In this document: one piece after another, positions 1 to 5,101 of the stretch
Layout: every line of letters starts with the position of its first letter
How positions within the stretch are numbered: position 1 is the stretch's first letter
NCBI GenBank assembly: GCA_025998735.1
Contig: BNWJ01000070.1
Span: forward strand, 1-6,889
Source: Alphaproteobacteria bacterium
GTDB taxonomy: Bacteria > Pseudomonadota > Alphaproteobacteria > UBA3830
Length of the DNA stretch: 6,889 nt
Direction of reading: 5' to 3'
Program-made: the position numbers and the translations under genes
Notes under the pieces: generated by a model
What the model was told of the DNA's origin: nothing
The model's database searches: none
Seen by the model: the letters and a program-made list of their open reading frames with translations, nothing else

Positions 1-1
1 T

Positions 2-388
2 TGCCAAGCTGACGATACTTACCCTGTTGTATACTCTGAACATCTGCAACTGACTAAATCTTACTGCGATATGGCGGACGCGAAGGCTATTTTGCAGGAA
101 AATAAAAATGGTATCGCTGACAGACTTGCTAAATCAATAGAGGGTAATGCAAATAAATTGCTTGACGGCGTGATGTTTGAAAAATTTGGAAAATACCAGC
201 TCCAGTCGACCATCGCAGCTATTAGATCATTTCAGTCAGATGGAGTCGTTACAGGACCGCCAGCTGCTATAATTGATCTCCATGGCAGTTTGTGTTGGCT
301 TGCTCCGTTGGAGGATTTTTATAATTTCAACACTACAACGAGCCTTGTCTTTTTAAATGATGATGTAGTACAATGCGACCGCTGTTAG
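2..388 (+). CDS. Hypothetical protein, C-terminal part (5' end outside window)
   Basis: I do not recognise this protein. The frame is open from base 2 to a TAG at 386-388, giving 128 visible residues. The first ATG is at base 71 but has no Shine-Dalgarno sequence before it, and sensible coding sequence continues upstream, so this is probably the tail of a longer gene cut by the window edge. The visible part is mixed helical and polar, with no membrane segment. Five cysteines are visible, two of them at the extreme C-terminus (QCDRC). It lies 57 bases upstream of the exported metallopeptidase gene on the same strand. By eye, three blocks match the C-terminal half of that peptidase in the same order (YSEHLQLTKS with FAEKLQDIKS, GIADRLAKSI with GIAALEKAI, TGPPAAIIDLHG with TNPEELFRIAG). 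It may therefore be the end of a diverged tandem copy, but this is a weak inference. That it is coding is fairly secure; its function is unknown. Confidence 0.6.
   Translation, partial: CQADDTYPVVYSEHLQLTKSYCDMADAKAILQENKNGIADRLAKSIEGNANKLLDGVMFEKFGKYQLQSTIAAIRSFQSDGVVTGPPAAIIDLHGSLCWLAPLEDFYNFNTTTSLVFLNDDVVQCDRC
345..374 (+). promoter_or_regulatory. Possible sigma-70 promoter for the metallopeptidase gene
   Basis: TTGTCT at 345-350 (4 of 6 bases of the -35 consensus) and TACAAT at 369-374 (5 of 6 of the -10 consensus) are 18 bases apart. The -10 box ends 71 bases before the ATG at 446. The site overlaps the end of the upstream gene, and in AT-rich DNA such matches arise by chance, so this is only a candidate. 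The intergenic stretch 389-445 itself shows no better promoter. Confidence 0.25.
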
Positions 389-445
389 GTGCCCTATGTA
401 AATGTGGTTTTTAGATTGTGAGCGATTTAAGAAACGGAAAGAAAA

Positions 446-820
446 ATGCTAAGAAAATTACTTCTATGCCTGTGTGCGCTTCCACTTCTTATGAATGAGT
501 CATACTCCGCGTTATCAGTGGGTCGCTATTCATCGGATGCTGAGTATATCAGTAATAATATCAAATTTTCGGAAGAATTTCCTCCAAATGCATCGTTGCC
601 TAGACCTGCTGTACTGGCTGAATTAGATTTCGAGAAAGTTCGATGCATTACGATTCGCTCCATAATAAATGGCGTGTTTGCAGAAGAAAGTAAAAGAAGA
701 CCTTATTTTGATATGTTGGAAAATCCGAGTTTACTTCTTCAGGCCTTTGCAAAATTTTTGGAGGAATCAACCTTTAAAAAAATGCAACTGCATATAAAAA
801 ATATGTATTCGAAACCGTAA
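446..820 (+). CDS. Exported metallopeptidase, N-terminal piece with signal peptide (frameshifted)
   Basis: This is the first part of a secreted protein whose frame is lost at a run of seven A. It starts at ATG 446, preceded by the A-rich, weak ribosome site ACGGAAAGAAAA. Residues 1-22 form a signal peptide: basic start (MLRK), hydrophobic core (LLLCLCALPLL) and a probable cleavage site near ESYSA. No convincing lipobox is present, so export to the periplasm or beyond is expected rather than lipid anchoring. Residues 23-112 are a soluble, unrecognised region. After residue 112 (TFKK) the frame reads MQLHIKNMYSKP and stops at 818-820. In the -1 frame the same DNA reads NATAYKKYVFETVKNGLSVR and runs on into the HEFGH domain. 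With one extra A, the two pieces join into a single protein of about 464 residues. Alone, this 124-residue product has no catalytic site. It is a decayed gene, a slippage-dependent gene or a sequencing error. Confidence 0.7.
   Translation: MLRKLLLCLCALPLLMNESYSALSVGRYSSDAEYISNNIKFSEEFPPNASLPRPAVLAELDFEKVRCITIRSIINGVFAEESKRRPYFDMLENPSLLLQAFAKFLEESTFKKMQLHIKNMYSKP
776..782 (+). other. A7 homopolymer, frameshift or slippage site joining the two peptidase pieces
   Basis: Seven A follow TTT in frame (TTT AAA AAA ATG). One added A restores a continuous frame (TTT AAA AAA AAT GCA ACT GCA TAT). The downstream frame opens only at 778, just after the TAA at 775-777, so the two frames meet exactly at this run. 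Three other seven-base runs in the window lie in intact frames: 3640-3646 in the MalF-type permease, 3747-3753 in the binding protein and 5116-5122 in aspS. The assembly is thus not broken at every such run. Confidence 0.75.
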
Positions 821-828
821 AAAATGGC

Positions 829-1839
829 TTGTCTGTCAGGGCGTACCGAGAAGATATTGTGGAATTTTTAGTGGCACTGGAATACAGAAGAACACTTAAT
901 CCTGCATTCAAAGTGTTTTTTAGTCAAGTAGAACCAGAAAGCGATACAGTCCATCTCAAAGAAACATACAATCGCAACGATCTGACTCTGGAGTTCGAAG
1001 ATAGCAATGGAAAACACTACAGAGATAAATGCCCTGATACACACGTGAGTTTTACGTTACCTGAATTATTCGATATGCCTTTGTGGTGCGGCTTTGCACC
1101 AATCAGGAGCACTATGAACGATACTTATGTGTTGGGACATGAATTTGGTCATGCAGCTCATGATATGCTTGGAATAAATGCTCCACGCACATCATTCAAC
1201 AGACATATTGCCAACAACTTTATGAGAAATACATTCTTTCCGTTAATTGATAGGGTACAACGTGATTATATGGGCCAGTTAGTTCCAGCATTGAAAACTA
1301 TGATACAACAAGGAATTTCCTCTAGAAAATACAAAAATGAAGCAGATTATTTTGCCGAGAAGTTGCAAGACATAAAAAGCATATATACTAAGAATAAATT
1401 GCAAGAGGATGTTAAAGAAGCAGAAATATCAGGAATTGCAGCACTTGAAAAAGCAATAGCCGACAAGCAAATAGATGATGAGTTTCATGTAAATGCAGTT
1501 AAATTACAAATGAAACAGAAGGCGTTTTCCGTATGGACGAATCCGGAGGAATTGTTTCGAATAGCAGGGATATCATTTTACAATGGATATATTTTTGTCC
1601 ATCGTGGGAGCGACTTGAATTTATTTGTAGAATGCCTTGTTCCATTTCGTACTGCTCATATCATGGATGATGAAAAATTATTAGCCGAAGATAAAACACC
1701 GCTCTCATCTCTGGATTTTGCTCCATCAGCCAATTATATCGCCGGATTGTTTTACTTGCACGGATACGATTTTGAGAAATACAAAGCAGATTTAATTCAG
1801 AAGCAACGCAGCGGCAGAAAAACTAGTTTCTTTGATTAA
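829..1839 (+). CDS. Zinc metallopeptidase catalytic region, HEFGH type (C-terminal piece of frameshifted gene)
   Basis: This is the catalytic part of the protein that begins at 446. The frame is open from 778; the TTG at 829 is only the first possible start codon, has no Shine-Dalgarno sequence, and the first ATG is not until 1075. An independent start is therefore unlikely. Counting from the TTG codon, residues 104-108 are HEFGH in the context YVLGHEFGHAAHDMLG: two zinc-ligand histidines and the catalytic glutamate of a zincin. At 170-177 comes NEADYFAE, which offers a third ligand (E171 or E177). The HEFGHAxxD and NEAxxFAE pair resembles the anthrax lethal factor protease domain, as I remember it, though the spacing here is longer. 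The M3 peptidases also have HEFGHxxH, but I see no Glu at their expected distance of about 25 residues. Residues 176-230 are rich in charged helix and may form a coiled coil. The tail (TNPEELFRIAGISFYNGYIFVHRGSDLNLF) is unrecognised. Substrate unknown; an exported effector or toxin role is inference. Confidence 0.7.
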   Translation: MSVRAYREDIVEFLVALEYRRTLNPAFKVFFSQVEPESDTVHLKETYNRNDLTLEFEDSNGKHYRDKCPDTHVSFTLPELFDMPLWCGFAPIRSTMNDTYVLGHEFGHAAHDMLGINAPRTSFNRHIANNFMRNTFFPLIDRVQRDYMGQLVPALKTMIQQGISSRKYKNEADYFAEKLQDIKSIYTKNKLQEDVKEAEISGIAALEKAIADKQIDDEFHVNAVKLQMKQKAFSVWTNPEELFRIAGISFYNGYIFVHRGSDLNLFVECLVPFRTAHIMDDEKLLAEDKTPLSSLDFAPSANYIAGLFYLHGYDFEKYKADLIQKQRSGRKTSFFD

Positions 1840-1860
1840 CTTGCTGTTTTTCGAAACGCA

Positions 1861-1880
1861 GGCTGCTTTCCGTTGCAGCC
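1861..1880. terminator. Hairpin in convergent intergenic region, possible bidirectional terminator
   Basis: GGCTGC at 1861-1866 pairs perfectly with GCAGCC at 1875-1880 around an eight-base loop, and A1860-T1881 can extend the stem. It lies 21 bases after the peptidase stop codon and between convergent genes, where a shared terminator is expected. There is no real T tract after it on either strand, so factor-independent termination is unproven. Confidence 0.35.
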
Positions 1881-1897
1881 TTATCCAGCAAATGGAT

Positions 1898-1912
1898 CCA
1901 GCGTCACGCTGG
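1898..1912. terminator. Hairpin directly after the MalG-type permease stop, possible terminator
   Basis: CCAGCG at 1898-1903 pairs with CGCTGG at 1907-1912 around TCA. On the minus strand it begins one base after the permease stop codon. The compact GC-rich stem suits a 3' end structure of the importer mRNA, either stopping transcription or blocking exonucleases. The downstream minus-strand sequence (ATCCATTT) is only mildly T-rich, so its role as a terminator is tentative. Confidence 0.35.
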
Positions 1913-1913
1913 C

Positions 1914-2774
1914 TTAGCCCTTGATGGAGCCGGCGGTCAGGCCAGATATGATTCTTCTCTGGAAGATTACGACCAGCATTACCAGCGGAAGCGTCACAAG
2001 GACACTGGCTGCCATGATTAATCCCCATGGCAGTTCATGCTGACTGGCTCCACTAAACAGCGACAGGGAAACCGGAACTGTTCTTGCCTGATTGGTATTT
2101 GTGAATGTGAGTGCAAACAGAAACTCGTTCCAGGCTGCGATGAACGCCAATAAACCGGTAGTCACAATGGCTGGTCCTAGTATCGGCAGAAAAACCTTGG
2201 TTAGAATAGTGTATTTATTGGCGCCGTCCATGATGGCGGCCTCTTCTATCTCTTTGGGAATACTATTGATGAAGTTCGTCATTATCCAGAGTGTAAACGG
2301 AACTGTAATAATCATGTCAGCCATAATCAGGGCGGATTTTTCGTTATAAATGTTCAATACATTTATGAGCTCATACATTCCTGATAAAACAGCCACATGT
2401 GGGAGCGTTGTTACACTGAGGGCAATCATCAGCACCCTTTTTCTGCCGGGAAATCTATGGCGCGCCAATGGATAGGCAGCCAAAAGGCAGATGAATAGCG
2501 TCAATAAAGACGTGAGAGTTGCAATCACTGCGGAATTCCAGAAAGAGTAGCCAAATGTCTCATCGCTAAAGACGTACTTGTAATTATCAAATGTAATTTT
2601 CGATGGGAAAAATTCCGTGGAGAACAAACTTGCACCGTCCCTCAGAGACGAGACAATCGCCCAATAAAACGGAAACAAACAGCAGGCGGCAACAACAAGA
2701 CACATGGCAAAAAACATGGCGCTTTTTATCCATCTTTTGTACTTCCATCTATTTTCTAATTTAATCATCAGCAT
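1914..2774 (-). CDS. Sugar ABC transporter permease, MalG/ThuG type (CUT1 family)
   Basis: This is one of the two inner-membrane channel subunits of a binding-protein-dependent sugar importer. At 286 residues it has the usual MalG-family length. About six hydrophobic segments are visible, near residues 18-42, 80-102, 113-133, 147-168, 198-222 and 252-271. The EAA loop that docks onto the ATPase is intact at 178-197 (EEAAIMDGAN, ending in FLP) and is followed by the typical LLAFIAAWNEFLFAL. The start ATG (2774-2772) overlaps the stop of the MalF-type gene in TAATG, which points to translational coupling; a second ATG lies two codons later. It is the last gene of the operon and ends at TAA 1916-1914 before a hairpin. 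No ATP-binding subunit follows, because the next gene is convergent. Family assignment is secure; the substrate is inferred from the binding protein. Confidence 0.93.
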   Translation of the reverse strand: MLMIKLENRWKYKRWIKSAMFFAMCLVVAACCLFPFYWAIVSSLRDGASLFSTEFFPSKITFDNYKYVFSDETFGYSFWNSAVIATLTSLLTLFICLLAAYPLARHRFPGRKRVLMIALSVTTLPHVAVLSGMYELINVLNIYNEKSALIMADMIITVPFTLWIMTNFINSIPKEIEEAAIMDGANKYTILTKVFLPILGPAIVTTGLLAFIAAWNEFLFALTFTNTNQARTVPVSLSLFSGASQHELPWGLIMAASVLVTLPLVMLVVIFQRRIISGLTAGSIKG

Positions 2775-3685
2775 TAATCCAAACTATTGAGCTTTTTCTT
2801 GTTGAAAGAAATGTATAATATACTCAGAAATGCTATGAAAAACAGCAAGGCAGTTGCTGCCGCTGATCCAAATCCGACATCCTGATATTCAGCAAGATGT
2901 CGCCGAGCAAACACAGACATGGTGGCATTTGCGTTGTTTCCGCTACTTAATATGTAGACCAAATCGAAAATTCTTACGGCATCCAATGCTCTGAATATAA
3001 CAGCAACGATTATGGTTGGCTTCATCATGGGGAGTATAATGCTGACGAACGTTTTTCTAAAGGGAACGCCATCCACTTCTGCCGCTTCGAAGCAATCCTG
3101 CGGCATCGATTGCAATCCAGCCAGCAGCAGCAGCGCCATGTAGGGAGTCGTCTTCCAGACTTCTACAACTATCATGGATATAATACTCAGGAAATTGGAT
3201 GCCATCCATGCTACTGGCGCATCAATTATGGAAGCTTTCATGAGAAGCTCATTGATAATTCCGTAGGAATCGTTCAGCATCCATCCCCAAATGCGAGCGG
3301 AAACAATGGTGGGAATGGTCCATGGAACCAGCACTACCGCTCTCATTATTCCTCTTCCCTTGAAATTACTGTGAAGTATCAGGGCAACTATCATGCCAAA
3401 TATCGTTTCCAGCGGAACCGAAATGCCAGCTATCAGAAAAGTATTGAGAACGGCTTTCCACCAATCTCGATCACGAGCCAAAGATACAAAATTCTCCATG
3501 CCAATGAAGTCCGCATGATTTAAATTATAGATACTAGCATTGGTAAAACTAAAGAATATGCTTCTGAGCAATGGCCACCCGGCGCACAAAATCAGCACAA
3601 GCAGACACGGAGAAAGAAAAAACCAATTGGAAAGATCAGTTTTTTTCTCTTTAGCTTTGGAAGTCTCCAGTTTTCGACATCTCAT
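2774..3685 (-). CDS. Sugar ABC transporter permease, MalF/ThuF type (CUT1 family)
   Basis: This is the partner channel subunit of the MalG-type permease and should form a heterodimer with it in the inner membrane. From ATG 3685 it has 303 residues, like ThuF/UgpA-type proteins and without the large periplasmic insert of E. coli MalF. A basic N-terminus leads into a first membrane segment (about 20-46). Five further segments follow, near 79-103, 113-133, 163-190, 216-236 and 274-294. The EAA loop is at 200-219 (EAAEVDGVPFRKTFVSIILP), with the conserved Asp and Gly that contact the nucleotide-binding subunit. I prefer ATG 3685 to the TTG at 3691: GGG lies nine bases before the ATG, whereas the TTG has no correctly spaced ribosome site. 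It begins 28 bases after the binding-protein stop and ends inside the start codon of the next permease, so all three are probably on one mRNA. Confidence 0.93.
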   Translation of the reverse strand: MRCRKLETSKAKEKKTDLSNWFFLSPCLLVLILCAGWPLLRSIFFSFTNASIYNLNHADFIGMENFVSLARDRDWWKAVLNTFLIAGISVPLETIFGMIVALILHSNFKGRGIMRAVVLVPWTIPTIVSARIWGWMLNDSYGIINELLMKASIIDAPVAWMASNFLSIISMIVVEVWKTTPYMALLLLAGLQSMPQDCFEAAEVDGVPFRKTFVSIILPMMKPTIIVAVIFRALDAVRIFDLVYILSSGNNANATMSVFARRHLAEYQDVGFGSAAATALLFFIAFLSILYISFNKKKLNSLD

Positions 3686-3713
3686 TAACAACTACCCAAA
3701 AAACACAACAATT

Positions 3714-5090
3714 CTAAAATCCAGACACGTAGTTCACTATACGCTTAAAAAAACCAACTTTACCATCATCATTTGCAGCGTCAACACTTTTCTCGTTTTG
3801 TTTTTTCTTCAGGAGAGCATTCAATTTATCGTTCAGTCGCTTCATCAGGCGCTGCGGGTTGAAATCTTCCGGATTTTCATCAAGACTGTCTGTCAGAATT
3901 GTGTTGATGGTATTGAATATTTCCGAACTGGCTTTCGAGTAATTTTTCCCAAATGCTTTGGAAGGCCTTGCAACAGCGTTCAATAGTGACTCCCGCATAC
4001 TGGCTATAAACGGATTGACTTCTAACACTTCTTTGTCGCTGTAGAGACTCTTGAAAGTAGGCAGATATGAAGATGCCACCCGAAGTTTCTGCTGAGCTTT
4101 ACTGGTAACATACATGGCCAAATCCGCTGCCAATGCTTTGTTTTTGGAGAACTTGGACACCGTCATGAACCAGCCCCCGAGTGCGCCGGATTCCTTACCA
4201 CCATTTGCACTTGGCGGAATTGGCATCATTCCGATTTTTTCGGCAACTGCAGTTGAAGGATCGTTCATGAGAGCGTAGGCATATGGCCAATTTCTTATGA
4301 ATACGGCATTTCCCGATTGAAAAATGCCGCGAGCATCTTCTTCGGAATAGGTTAGTACGCCGCGATTGGTGATATTTTTCAGACACTTTATGAGGAATTC
4401 AATTGCATATATTCCATTGTCAGAATTAATCTCGGCCACGCCATTTTTCACGATGGCACCACCGCAAGCATCTATCATTTCCAGGAAATTGCAGGTTAGA
4501 ATTTCAAATGCTTTCGCCTGGAATATGAATCCATAAAACCTGTTTTTCTTGGCTTCATCTTTGCGTTCCTCGGTCTGTATGTACAACGCAGTATCGTAGA
4601 GTTCTTCCAGCGTTTTTGGAACACTTCTGTTATATTTTTCCAAAAGATCCTTCCGGTAATAGAACAAACCGCAATCCGTATAAAGTGGAAGCGCCACCAG
4701 ATGGCCATCACTGCTGTACATATTCTCTTTGATTATGTCGAAATAGTCGTTCATATCCAGATACTTAGCACAATATTCATCCAGCGCTGCAAGACAATCG
4801 GAAAACACACCAACCCAAGCTACATCCATCTGCAGAACGTCCACGTCAAAACTTTCGGCTCCAAACCACTGCTGATACAGCGCGAAGCACTCGTTACTGG
4901 CGTGGGGAAGAGTGATTATCTCCACTTTGTGCTCTCCATTGTGTTTCGCCATCCACTCATCGACGGCTTTGCGCAACAACTCAAGTTCTACGCCTTTTGA
5001 TCTACTGGTTATTTTTATGGTATACGCCTGCGCACAATTCAGCATTCCTGCGCTAATGGCAACTGCGATAAGTCTCAGATACTTCTTCAT
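3714..5090 (-). CDS. Periplasmic sugar-binding protein, ThuE/trehalose-maltose type (family 1 SBP)
   Basis: This is the substrate-capturing component of the importer, acting in the periplasm. Residues 1-22 are a signal peptide (MKKYLRLIAVAISAG, then AQA before YT). Cys19 is not in a proper lipobox (MLNC), so type I cleavage is more likely. The mature region follows the ThuE/TMBP pattern closely: DVLQMDVAWVGVFSD (84-98), LVALPLYTDCGLFYYRKDLLEKY (131-153), VPKTLEEL, FYGFIFQAKAFEILTCNFLEMI (185-206), FIRNWPYAYAL (264-274), SGALGGWFMTVSKFSKN (301-317) and SSYLPTFKSLYSD (340-352). Trehalose or maltose is the likely ligand by family, but the sequence does not prove it. The protein has 458 residues; the last 28 or so (from about 431) extend past where the family usually ends, with an acidic linker and an FFKRIVNYVSGF tail. 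The start is set by GGAG five bases before the ATG, only 11 bases after the aspS stop. Confidence 0.92.
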   Translation of the reverse strand: MKKYLRLIAVAISAGMLNCAQAYTIKITSRSKGVELELLRKAVDEWMAKHNGEHKVEIITLPHASNECFALYQQWFGAESFDVDVLQMDVAWVGVFSDCLAALDEYCAKYLDMNDYFDIIKENMYSSDGHLVALPLYTDCGLFYYRKDLLEKYNRSVPKTLEELYDTALYIQTEERKDEAKKNRFYGFIFQAKAFEILTCNFLEMIDACGGAIVKNGVAEINSDNGIYAIEFLIKCLKNITNRGVLTYSEEDARGIFQSGNAVFIRNWPYAYALMNDPSTAVAEKIGMMPIPPSANGGKESGALGGWFMTVSKFSKNKALAADLAMYVTSKAQQKLRVASSYLPTFKSLYSDKEVLEVNPFIASMRESLLNAVARPSKAFGKNYSKASSEIFNTINTILTDSLDENPEDFNPQRLMKRLNDKLNALLKKKQNEKSVDAANDDGKVGFFKRIVNYVSGF

Positions 5091-5101
5091 TATTACTCCA
5101 A
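5091..5101 (-). promoter_or_regulatory. Shine-Dalgarno site in the 11-base aspS to binding-protein gap
   Basis: Between the aspS TAA and the binding-protein ATG the coding strand reads TTGGAGTAATA. It holds a strong GGAG (5099-5096) five bases from the start codon. This fixes the binding-protein start and leaves no room for a separate promoter in the gap, so read-through from aspS is expected unless a promoter lies inside aspS. Confidence 0.8.

Noticed and set aside
776..782. Classical programmed -1 ribosomal frameshift heptamer
   Set aside because: The in-frame arrangement is T AAA AAA ATG; neither T AAA AAA nor A AAA ATG lets both tRNAs re-pair as in A AAA AAG, and I see no obvious pseudoknot downstream. 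Slippage of RNA polymerase remains possible.
829..1839. The 336-residue frame as an independent gene starting at TTG 829
   Set aside because: The frame is open back to 778 with sensible coding sequence, no ribosome site precedes the TTG, and the upstream frame supplies a matching N-terminus once one A is added.
1846..1857. GTTT-TTCG-AAAC mini-hairpin just after the peptidase stop
   Set aside because: The stem is only four AT-rich pairs plus one wobble, too weak to call a separate terminator, though it may add to the hairpin at 1861-1880.
1792..2028. Minus-strand open frame of 78 codons across the convergent junction
   Set aside because: It overlaps the real permease end in another frame and the end of the peptidase gene, and has no ribosome site or recognisable sequence.
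5023..5037. Lipoprotein signal at Cys19 of the binding protein
   Set aside because: The residues before the Cys are MLN, which does not fit the lipobox rule of a small residue at -1; AQA cleavage fits better.
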